Assembly: GCF_000423665.1 (NCBI RefSeq)
Contig: NZ_KE384070.1
Location: 346,669 to 410,668 of the forward strand
Reading direction: 5' to 3'
Length of the DNA: 64,000 nucleotides
From: Solirubrobacter soli DSM 22325
GTDB taxonomy: Bacteria > Actinomycetota > Thermoleophilia > Solirubrobacterales > Solirubrobacteraceae
Within the stretch, counting starts at the first letter, position 1. Each line of letters opens with the position of its first letter. Below the pieces are notes generated by a model. It had not been told where the DNA came from. It saw only the letters and a program-made list of their open reading frames with translations, and ran no database searches. The position numbers and the translations under genes are program-made. Shown piece after piece: positions 33,053 through 40,271 of this stretch.

Positions 33053-34117
33053 ATGATCGAGCCCTATCAGGCAATCGGACTGGTCCCGACGATGTGGGGC
33101 ATCAAGCGGCGCGAGGACATCCGGCGCAACCTCGAGCACCTCGACCACCTCGTCACGGCCTCGACCTGGCTCGGGGGACTCGATCTGCCGGTGCGGCTCG
33201 TCGCGGTGCCGGAGGGCGCGCTGCAGGGCTTCAACGACGAGGTGCTCGACCTCGATCACGAGACCTTCGCGCGCGAGTGCGCGATCGACATCCCCGGGCC
33301 CGAGACCGACGAGCTCGGGCGCCTCGCCCGCAAGTGGGGCGTGTTCGTGATGGCGCAGGCGAAGGCGCGCCACCCCGAGTTCCCGGGGCGCTTCTTCAAC
33401 GTCGGGTTCGTGCTCGATCCCGACGGCGCGGTCGTCCTGCGCCATCACAAGGTGGTCCCGCTCCTGCCGGTCGAGCACTCGATGACACCGCACAACGTGT
33501 ACGACCGCTGGGTCGAGCTCTACGGGGAGACGCTCGACGCGTTCTATCCCGTGGCCGACACGGAGATCGGCCGGCTGGGGATCATGATGGCCAACGAGGG
33601 GTCGTACCCGGAGAACGCCCGTGGGCTGGCGATGAACGGCGCCGAGGTCGTCTATCGCGCCTCCTTCCCGCATCGGGCGAGCGACGCGTACGTCGTCCAG
33701 ACCCGCGCCCGCGCGCTGGACAACAACTTCTACGTGATCGCGCCCAACGTCGGCACCTACTACCTCACCGCCGACGACGACACCCCGATCGACACGTTCG
33801 GCGGGCATTCGCTGATCGCCGACTACCTCGGACGTGTCGTCGGCGACCACGCCTACAGCGGCAGCTCGTCGTGGGTCGCGGGGACGATCGACATCCACGC
33901 GTTGCGCCACTTCCGCGCCAACGCGAAGTGGGGCAACTGGATGAAGGACCTCACGACCGAGCAGTATCGGCTGATCTACGACCAGCCGATCTACCCGAAG
34001 AACCTCTACGCCGAGCGCCCGCCGTACAACCACGAGGAGTACCGCGAGAACGTGCTCGAACCGCAGATCCGCAAGCTGCAGGAGCGCGGGATCTACGTCA
34101 ACCCCGAACGACCTTGA
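33053..34117 (+). CDS. Nitrilase-superfamily protein with catalytic Cys replaced by Ala
   Basis: 354 residues. The alpha-beta-beta-alpha nitrilase fold is clear: VAVPEGALQGF (catalytic Glu, ~residue 53), FNVGFVLDPDGAVVLRHHKVVPL (catalytic Lys, ~132) and GRLGIMMANEGSYPENARGLAMNGAEV. The last block aligns with the usual G-x-x-G-x-x-x-C-x-D/E-x-x-x-P-E, but the nucleophile position is Ala180 (codon at 33590-33592). The thiol enzyme mechanism is therefore not possible. It may be a non-catalytic binding protein or use another chemistry. It starts at an ATG after GAGGAGGAG and is probably in the TetR operon. The end overlaps the convergent SBBP gene by 20 bases. Confidence 0.87.
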   Translation: MIEPYQAIGLVPTMWGIKRREDIRRNLEHLDHLVTASTWLGGLDLPVRLVAVPEGALQGFNDEVLDLDHETFARECAIDIPGPETDELGRLARKWGVFVMAQAKARHPEFPGRFFNVGFVLDPDGAVVLRHHKVVPLLPVEHSMTPHNVYDRWVELYGETLDAFYPVADTEIGRLGIMMANEGSYPENARGLAMNGAEVVYRASFPHRASDAYVVQTRARALDNNFYVIAPNVGTYYLTADDDTPIDTFGGHSLIADYLGRVVGDHAYSGSSSWVAGTIDIHALRHFRANAKWGNWMKDLTTEQYRLIYDQPIYPKNLYAERPPYNHEEYRENVLEPQIRKLQERGIYVNPERP

Positions 34118-36836
34118 CCTTCTTGGAGCGGGATGTGTTGCCCGCGCCGTCGGTGACGCGCACGGTCAGGTTCTTCGCCGTGCCGCGCAGGCGCAGCTTG
34201 CGCTTGAAGGCGGCGACGAGGATGCGCTTGTTGCGGCGCCGCACCTCGACGCGCTTGACGCCCGACGCGTTGTCGGTGGCCTTCAGGTTCAGCGTCAACC
34301 GGCGTCCCTTGGCCGGGGCGACCGTCGCCGTCGAGAGCGTCGGCGCCGTCTCGTCGAGGATGATGTCGTCCTGGAAGGTCTGCGACGGGTCGACGCACGA
34401 ACCGCTGAACCGCACGTAGACCGTCTTCGGCAGCCGTTCCGGCCCCGACGAGTCGAGCACCCACGGGTAGCGGCGGCCGGGGTCGACCTGGCCGCTTGAC
34501 GGCGCCTTGAACCCACCGTCGTTGGAGATCGAGAGCCCGGTCGCGCCGTCCGGCGGGATGATCGTCAGCTGCAACTTCGGGTCCTTCGTGTAGCGCGCGC
34601 CCGCGGCGATGCTGACCCCGATCGGCTGGCCGTCGCCGCGCCCGGCGCCGGCGCACGGCGGGGGAGCCGGCGGCGCGACGACGGTGAAGGTCCGCGTGGC
34701 GGGCGTCTCGTCCGCGTTGCCGTGGGTGTCGACGGCGCGCACGGAGAACGTGTAGTCCCCGACGCCGAGCGGCCCGAAGACCTGCGGCGAGGCACACGGT
34801 TGCTCGCTGCCGACCGCCGTTCCGGGCCCGTCGAGCCGGCAGCGGAAGGCGGCGCCCGCGTCGTCGGACGCGAACGAGAACGACGGCGTCGTCGCGCCCG
34901 TCTGCCCGCTCGGGCCGTCGGTGATCGTCGTGTCCGGTGCCGTCAGGTCGAGTTTCATCGCGAACGCGTCGAAGTCGCCGTTCTGGGTGGTGTCGAACGC
35001 GCCCGTGCTCGTGGGGAAGCCCGCGGAGCTGGTGGTGCCGCTGACGTAGACGCCGCCCTGTCCGTCGAGCGCGATGCCGAGGCCGCCGTCGCCGGCCGAG
35101 GAGCCGACGAACGTCGAATATCCGAGCCTCTCGCCGGCCGGCGTGAGCTTGGTCACGAAGGCGTCGTCGCCCCCGTTGTGGCCGGTGTCGAACGCGCCCT
35201 CGGTGGTCGGGAAGCCGAGCGAGTTGGTGACGCCGGCGACGAACGCCTCGCCCTGCCCGTCGACCGCGATCCGGTTGGCGACGTCGGAGCCGGCGTCGCC
35301 GAGGAAGGTCGAGTAGGCGAGGGCGCCCCCGGCGGCGTCGAGCTTGGTGACGAACGCGTCGTCGTCGCCGTTGTAGCCGGTGTCGACGGCGCCCGCCGTG
35401 GTCGGGAAGCCCGGCGAGCGGGTCGCGCCGGTGACGTACGCGCTGCCCTGGCCGTCGACCGCGATCGCCCGGCCGTCGTCGCTGTCATCCCCGCCGAGGT
35501 ACGTCGAGTAGCCGAGGGTCTTGCCGATCGCGTCGAGCTTCGTGACGAAGACGTCGATGTCACCGTTGAAGCTGCGATCGAAGGCGTTCGCGCTGGTCGG
35601 GAACGTCGGCGACTCCGTCGTTCCCACGACGTACGCGTCGCCCTGCCCGTCGACGGCGATCCCGAAGCCGTCCTCAGCCTCGGAGGCGCCGAGGAACGTC
35701 GAGTAGGTGAGCCCCGTGCCGGCGGCGTTGAGCTTGGTCACGAAGGCGTCGATGCTGCCGTTCTCGCTCGTGTCGAACACGTTCGCGGTGGTCGGGAAGG
35801 CCGCCGAATCCGTGTCGCCCGTGACGTACGCGTTGAAGTTGGCGTCGACGACGATCCCGTTGCCCTCGTCCGCGCCCCCGGTCCCCAGGAAGGTCGAGTA
35901 CGCGAGCGCGTTCCCGGCCGGATTGAGCTTCGTCACGAACCCGTCGAAGCCGCCGTTGTAGGTCTTGTCGAAGGCCAACGTGCTCGTCGGATACCCGGGC
36001 GAGGTGGTCGTCCCCGTCACGTACGCGTTGCCGAGCGCGTCGACCGCGATCCCCGCCGCGCTCTCGAGCTGATCGCCACCGAGGAAGGTCGAGTACTCGA
36101 GCGCCGTGCCCGACGCGTTGAGCTTGGTGACGAACACGTCGCCGTTGCCGTTGTGGGTGCGGTCGAACACGCCTGCCGTGGTCGGGTACGCCGTCGAGAA
36201 CGTCTCGCCCGTGACGTAGGCGCTGCCCCGCGCGTCGACGGCGACGCCGAAGCCCGCATCGACGCCCGTGCCCCCGAGCAGCGTCGAGTACTCCACCGCG
36301 GAGTCGCTCAGCAACGCCTTCGAACGGACGCCGGGCTGCCCGTCCCACGCGAGGTCGACGTGGTGAGCGCCTGAGACGTCGTACGTCAGGCGCCCGTTCG
36401 CGCCATGGAAGGTCACGTCGACCCCGGGCCAGAGATCTCGGTAGGTGATCGCTCCATAGGTGGGGAGCGACGTCTCCGCGCGCCCGTTCCCGAAGTAGCT
36501 CACGATCCCGGCCGCCCGCCGGCTGGCGACGATCCGCGGCCTGCGGTTCGCGTGCTTGAACGGCAGCTTCAGCACGACCGTCCGCCGCGACCCGGAGACC
36601 GCCATCGTCACACCGCGATCCGTGAAGAAGAAGCTCTTCCCGCCGCCCTGCGCGACATACCGCACCCGCGCGTCGGACTGCCCCGCGTTCGGCACGAACG
36701 CCAGCGGCAGCGCGTCGTAGCTTGCCAGCGCGTGCGCGCGCGCCGGCTCGCTCGCCATCGCCGGTCCGGCGCCGGCCGCGAAGGCCACCGCGCACAGCCC
36801 AGCCGTCTGCCACAACCGTCTACTCCGTTCGGCCAT
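34098..36836 (-). CDS. Secreted SBBP-repeat beta-propeller protein
   Basis: 912 residues from ATG 36836, chosen because a signal peptide (LWQTAGLCAVAFAAGAGPAMA) begins there; an in-frame start exists 36 codons earlier. After a DUF7948-type domain (LAFVPNAGQSDARVRYVAQG, GITYRDLWPGVDVTFHG) come about eight SBBP repeats of the form V-EYSTFLGG---D-G-GIAVD-G-AYVTG-T-S--FPTT. The C-terminal third has Ig-like domains (RTFTVVAPPAPPPC, YVRFSGSC) ending in a basic tail KKVKVV. Probably a cell-surface or secreted adhesion or structural protein. Confidence 0.85.
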   Translation of the reverse strand: MAERSRRLWQTAGLCAVAFAAGAGPAMASEPARAHALASYDALPLAFVPNAGQSDARVRYVAQGGGKSFFFTDRGVTMAVSGSRRTVVLKLPFKHANRRPRIVASRRAAGIVSYFGNGRAETSLPTYGAITYRDLWPGVDVTFHGANGRLTYDVSGAHHVDLAWDGQPGVRSKALLSDSAVEYSTLLGGTGVDAGFGVAVDARGSAYVTGETFSTAYPTTAGVFDRTHNGNGDVFVTKLNASGTALEYSTFLGGDQLESAAGIAVDALGNAYVTGTTTSPGYPTSTLAFDKTYNGGFDGFVTKLNPAGNALAYSTFLGTGGADEGNGIVVDANFNAYVTGDTDSAAFPTTANVFDTSENGSIDAFVTKLNAAGTGLTYSTFLGASEAEDGFGIAVDGQGDAYVVGTTESPTFPTSANAFDRSFNGDIDVFVTKLDAIGKTLGYSTYLGGDDSDDGRAIAVDGQGSAYVTGATRSPGFPTTAGAVDTGYNGDDDAFVTKLDAAGGALAYSTFLGDAGSDVANRIAVDGQGEAFVAGVTNSLGFPTTEGAFDTGHNGGDDAFVTKLTPAGERLGYSTFVGSSAGDGGLGIALDGQGGVYVSGTTSSAGFPTSTGAFDTTQNGDFDAFAMKLDLTAPDTTITDGPSGQTGATTPSFSFASDDAGAAFRCRLDGPGTAVGSEQPCASPQVFGPLGVGDYTFSVRAVDTHGNADETPATRTFTVVAPPAPPPCAGAGRGDGQPIGVSIAAGARYTKDPKLQLTIIPPDGATGLSISNDGGFKAPSSGQVDPGRRYPWVLDSSGPERLPKTVYVRFSGSCVDPSQTFQDDIILDETAPTLSTATVAPAKGRRLTLNLKATDNASGVKRVEVRRRNKRILVAAFKRKLRLRGTAKNLTVRVTDGAGNTSRSKKVKVVRG
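34990..36310 (-). repeat. Tandem SBBP repeat block
   Basis: About eight coding repeats of ~165-170 bases, each with the YSTFLG / FPTT pattern. Repeats diverge in sequence but keep length and order. Such arrays can lose or gain units by recombination. Confidence 0.75.
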
Positions 36837-36970
36837 CGGACGAGCCTCGCCCCCTGCCTCGCGGTAAGGGAAAGCAGATCGTTCAGTCATCGCCGATATC
36901 CGGCGAATGCAGCGCTTTGGAGCAACTGGTTCGCAACGCCCCAAACGCTCAGGTGAGCGATCATGGCGGC

Positions 36971-37141
36971 ATGGACCTCCCGCCCTGCCCGCTCTGCGGC
37001 AACCTCGACTATCAACGCGAAGAAGAGCGCACCGACACCCGCTGGGGCTTCTCGACCCACATCAAGGTGCTGCTCATCTGCACCCAGTGCCGCTACGTCC
37101 TGACCTTCTACGACCAGAACAGCATCTTCGACTTCGACTAG
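36971..37141 (+). CDS. Small zinc-ribbon protein
   Basis: 56 residues with two CxxC knuckles: CPLCGNLDYQ at the start and CTQCRYVLTFYD near the end, about 33 residues apart. This is a compact zinc ribbon. The ATG at 36971 has no strong ribosome-binding site. The C-terminus SIFDFD is acidic. It is convergent with the DUF1707 gene, overlapping by 4 bases. The function is not known; such ribbons may bind nucleic acid or protein partners. Confidence 0.75.
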   Translation: MDLPPCPLCGNLDYQREEERTDTRWGFSTHIKVLLICTQCRYVLTFYDQNSIFDFD

Positions 37142-37719
37142 CGGGAGATCCGCCGCAGGCCCTGCCGAACGCCGCGCGGCGCGACGCCCCAGATGTGCGT
37201 CTCGGTGTGATCGGGGCGACTCGCCATCTCGATGGTCACCGTGTCGCCTCGCTCGTTCTGCAGAAGCAGCTCGTCGGCCGTGCGGTGCACGATGGCGTAG
37301 GACGCTCGCGTGAAGAGCGGCACGACGTGGTCGGCGACGATCCGGCCCGCCTCACGCGGGTCGGCTGGGGTCCTCCAGCGCGCGGAGAACATCTGCCATC
37401 CCGGAAGCCACGGCCGCAGGTCGGGCCACGGCTTGACCCACGGTGGCGGTGCGACCGCGCGGTACCTGGGCGGGGACGCCGGGGCGGATGCTGCCCGCGG
37501 AGCGGGCTCCCATCGCGGACTCGGCGGTGGAAGCGGTTCCGTCTCCGGCAGGTCGTCGATCAGCGCGGCCAGCTCGCTTCGCGTGACGGCGGCGTACGCC
37601 GCCGCGCTGCGTTCGGCGAGCTCCTCGACATCGATGCGACCGTGGGTTGCCGCATCGCGCAGGATCGCGACGACCCGTTCACGTTCTGTGTCCGACGCCC
37701 GGGTGCGATCCATGGTCAT
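37138..37719 (-). CDS. DUF1707 domain protein
   Basis: 193 residues. The N-terminal ~50 residues are a DUF1707 (SHOCT-like) domain: RTRASDTERERVVAILRDAATHGRIDVEELAERSAAAYAA. A Pro-rich linker follows, then a ~90-residue globular part (PREAGRIVADHVVPLFTRAS, ELLLQNERGDTVTIEMASR). No membrane helix is present. It starts at 37719, where ATGA overlaps the MarR stop, so it is coupled to the MarR regulator. The ATG two codons on is also possible. Confidence 0.8.
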   Translation of the reverse strand: MTMDRTRASDTERERVVAILRDAATHGRIDVEELAERSAAAYAAVTRSELAALIDDLPETEPLPPPSPRWEPAPRAASAPASPPRYRAVAPPPWVKPWPDLRPWLPGWQMFSARWRTPADPREAGRIVADHVVPLFTRASYAIVHRTADELLLQNERGDTVTIEMASRPDHTETHIWGVAPRGVRQGLRRISR

Positions 37720-38213
37720 GCGCGGCGCCGGCGGGGCGCGGCCGAGCGGGGTGGGATCGAGCGCATGTGGTCGCGCACCGGGGCGAGCAGGTCGGCGAGG
37801 GCCTTGACGTCCTCGCGCGAGAGCGGCTCGAACAGCAGGTTCCTGACGATCTCGATGTGACCGGGGAACACCTTGGCGAGCCGGGCGCGTCCGGCGTCGG
37901 TGATGGTGACCGTGGTGCCGCGCTCGTCATCTGATGCCTGGGTGCGCGTGACCAGGCCCGCCTTCTCGAGCAGGCCCGCCTGGTACGTCAGCGCGCTGCG
38001 GCTGTAGACGACGCCGTCGGCGAGGTCGGTCATCCGGTGGCTGCCCGTCGGTGCGTCGCCGAGGCGGGCGAGGAGCTGGAACTGCACGTAGCTGAGGTCG
38101 CCGGCCTCGCGCAACTGCTGCTCGACCGCGTGCCGGAGGAGGCTCGTGACCTCGATGAGGGCGAAGTACGCGCCGAGCTGGACGGGGTCGAGGGACGGCG
38201 GTGCGTCAGGCAT
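37716..38213 (-). CDS. MarR-family transcriptional regulator
   Basis: 165 residues. The winged HTH is LSYVQFQLLARLGDAP, MTDLADGVVYSRSALTYQAG, LLEKAGLVTRTQASDDERGT (wing with the DDxRG signature) and ITDAGRARL. It is divergent from the quinone-oxidoreductase gene. Two identical 22-base operators lie between them. TAGACT (38220-38225 on the minus strand) is a likely -10, seven bases from the ATG, so the message is leaderless and operator 1 covers its -35 region. It should repress both genes until a ligand or oxidant releases it. Confidence 0.9.
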   Translation of the reverse strand: MPDAPPSLDPVQLGAYFALIEVTSLLRHAVEQQLREAGDLSYVQFQLLARLGDAPTGSHRMTDLADGVVYSRSALTYQAGLLEKAGLVTRTQASDDERGTTVTITDAGRARLAKVFPGHIEIVRNLLFEPLSREDVKALADLLAPVRDHMRSIPPRSAAPRRRRA

Positions 38214-38224
38214 GGACAAAGTCT

Positions 38225-38246
38225 AGTTGCTTCAAATTCGAAGCAG
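38225..38246. promoter_or_regulatory. MarR operator 1
   Basis: AGTTGCTTCAAATTCGAAGC followed by AG. The core TGCTTC-N-AATT-N-GAAGCA is a dyad. An exact copy occurs at 38262. Confidence 0.87.
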
Positions 38247-38261
38247 TGCTACGCTGCCGGC

Positions 38262-38283
38262 AGTTGCTTCAAATTCGAAGCAG
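38262..38283. promoter_or_regulatory. MarR operator 2
   Basis: Second exact 22-base copy, 37 bases from the first. It lies just upstream of the quinone-oxidoreductase start at 38305, behind a TACGCT (-10-like, 38250-38255). Confidence 0.87.
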
Positions 38284-38304
38284 ATTGACCGAAAGAGGCC
38301 TGAG

Positions 38305-39234
38305 ATGAAGGCAGTGCGTTTCCACGAGTACGGCGATCCCGACGTCCTCCGCTACGAGGACGTGGAGCAGCCCGTCCCGGGCGCCGGAGAGGTCCGGCTC
38401 CGCGTCGCCGCGAGCGCGTTCAACCCGGTCGACGACGGCATCCGCGGGGGCTATCTGCAAGGGCCGTTCCCGCTCACGCTGCCGCACATCCCGGGCATCG
38501 AGGTCTCCGGCACGGTCGACGCGCTGGGCGAGGACGTCGAGAACCTGGCCGTCGGCGACGCGGTGGTCGGCTTCCTGCCGATGACCGCCGATGGCGCCGC
38601 GGCGGAGTACGTCATCGCGCCGGCCGAGATCCTCGCGGCGGCGCCCACGAGCATCCCGCTCGCGGACGCCGCCGCGCTGCCGATGGTCGGCCTCACGGCG
38701 TGGCAAGCGCTCTTCGACGACGCAGGGCTGGCCGCCGGGCAGCGCGTGCTGATCAACGGAGCGGGCGGCGCGGTCGGCGGCTACGCGGTCCAGCTGGCCA
38801 AGTGGGCCGGAGCGCACGTCATCGCCACCGGCAGCCCGCGCAGCGCCGAGCGCGTCAGAAGCGCGGGCGCCGACGAGGTCATCGACCACACCACCACAGC
38901 GGTGACGGCGGCCGAGCCGGTCGATGTGCTGCTCAACCTCGCGCGCATCGCGCCGGAGGCGCTGGCCGCGATGGCCGCCCTGGTCGCCCCGGGCGGCGTC
39001 GTCGTGAACACGGTGCCGACGATCGCGACACCCGCCGACGAGGAGCGCGGCGTGCGCGGTGTCGGCGTCTTCGTCCGCAGCGACGCCGAGCAGCTCGCGC
39101 GGCTGGTGGAGCTCGTCGACCGCGGCGAGCTGCATGTCGACGTCGCCGAGCGGGTGCCGCTGGCCGAGCTGCCGTCGGTCCACGCGCGGGCGGCCGCCGG
39201 CACCCTCTCCGGCAGGGTCATCGTCGCGGTCTGA
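38305..39234 (+). CDS. NADP-dependent quinone oxidoreductase, zinc-free MDR family
   Basis: 309 residues. The MDR fold is shown by MKAVRFHEYGDPDVLRYEDV, the N-domain SAFNPVDDGIRGG, GIEVSGTVDALG, then the NADPH-binding VLINGAGGAVGGYAVQLAKWAG and GADEVIDHTT. There are no zinc-binding cysteines, which marks it as a quinone-reductase/enoyl-reductase-like member. Under control of the divergent MarR repressor, it is likely a response to quinones or reactive aldehydes. ATG at 38305 after AAAGAGG. Confidence 0.9.
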   Translation: MKAVRFHEYGDPDVLRYEDVEQPVPGAGEVRLRVAASAFNPVDDGIRGGYLQGPFPLTLPHIPGIEVSGTVDALGEDVENLAVGDAVVGFLPMTADGAAAEYVIAPAEILAAAPTSIPLADAAALPMVGLTAWQALFDDAGLAAGQRVLINGAGGAVGGYAVQLAKWAGAHVIATGSPRSAERVRSAGADEVIDHTTTAVTAAEPVDVLLNLARIAPEALAAMAALVAPGGVVVNTVPTIATPADEERGVRGVGVFVRSDAEQLARLVELVDRGELHVDVAERVPLAELPSVHARAAAGTLSGRVIVAV

Positions 39235-39237
39235 ACG

Positions 39238-40248
39238 TCAGTGCCCGAAGAACCCCCGCGCTTGGCGGTCCGGAAGCTGCATGACCGCGACGCCGGCGTC
39301 GAGCATCGTCTGGCGCACGACGTCGTCGCGCACCGACCCGCTCGTGCAGAAGACGGCCTTGACGCCGGCGTCGATCAGCAGCTGCGGGCCGTCGGGGAAC
39401 GGGAAGAAGCTGTCGCTGAAGGCGACGGCGCCGGCGGTGTCGTGGCCGGCGTCGCGGGCGCGCATGATCGCGAGGGCGCAGCCGCCGACGCGGTCCTGCT
39501 GGCCGACGCCGTTGCCGATCAGCTGCCCGTCGCGGACGAGCGTGATCGTGTTGGAGTTGCTGGTCGAGCCGATCGCCCAGGCGAGGACGAGGTCGCGTTC
39601 CTGCTCCGCGGTGAGCGATCCGAACCGCTGGAGCGCGGGGTCATTCAGATCGAGCACGAACGTGTAGTTGGGTTGCTCGAGCACCCCGCCACGCACCTGG
39701 CGGGTCCGGGGCCCGGTGTCGAGCGAGTGGCGGCCGAGCGAGCCGAGCGCCGGGTTGGCGAGCACGCGGCACTTGCCCTGCTTGCGCGCGAGCAGCTCGA
39801 CCGCGCCGTCGGTGAACGACGCGGCGGCGACGGTGTCGAGCAGCCGGCGGACCGGGCTCTCGTGGTTGACGAGGACGTCGGCGACGGCCTCGTCGACGGC
39901 GAAGCCGAGCATCACGCAGCCGCCGAAGATCGCCCGCGTGTCGCCGGTCAGCATCCGCCGGGTCGCCTCGATCGGCGAGTCCGCCACGGCCGCGCCGCAC
40001 GCGTTGCCGTGCTTGGTCCCGAGGGCGATCGCGGGGACGTCACCATCGAAGCCGGCGGCGATGTGCGTCACCGTCTGCAGCTGCCGGTCGATCTCGACCA
40101 GGTTGTTGAAGCTCGGGGCGGACCCGTCGAGCAAGGTGAAGCGGCCGAGCGCGAGCGGATCCTCGGTCTGCTCGTGCACCAGTCGGGCCGGCGTTTGCCA
40201 AGCGTTCTCGCCGTACGCGCACAGCCACGGCTCAGGAGTCGAAGTCAC
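39238..40248 (-). CDS. Stand-alone AICAR transformylase (PurH C-terminal domain)
   Basis: 336 residues. Motifs of the AICAR formyltransferase half of PurH are present: YGENAWQTPA, LDGSAPSFNNLVEID, the catalytic ALGTKHGNACG (Lys-His), GSLTAEQERDLVLAWAIGSTSNSNTITLV and the folate-site SDSFFPFPDG. The IMP cyclohydrolase half (the first ~200 residues of PurH) is absent, so another protein must close the purine ring. GTG at 40248 starts the domain; the longer frame upstream is not homologous. No other purine gene is nearby. Confidence 0.9.
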   Translation of the reverse strand: MTSTPEPWLCAYGENAWQTPARLVHEQTEDPLALGRFTLLDGSAPSFNNLVEIDRQLQTVTHIAAGFDGDVPAIALGTKHGNACGAAVADSPIEATRRMLTGDTRAIFGGCVMLGFAVDEAVADVLVNHESPVRRLLDTVAAASFTDGAVELLARKQGKCRVLANPALGSLGRHSLDTGPRTRQVRGGVLEQPNYTFVLDLNDPALQRFGSLTAEQERDLVLAWAIGSTSNSNTITLVRDGQLIGNGVGQQDRVGGCALAIMRARDAGHDTAGAVAFSDSFFPFPDGPQLLIDAGVKAVFCTSGSVRDDVVRQTMLDAGVAVMQLPDRQARGFFGH

Positions 40249-40271
40249 ACGACTCGACCCTAGCGACCGGG

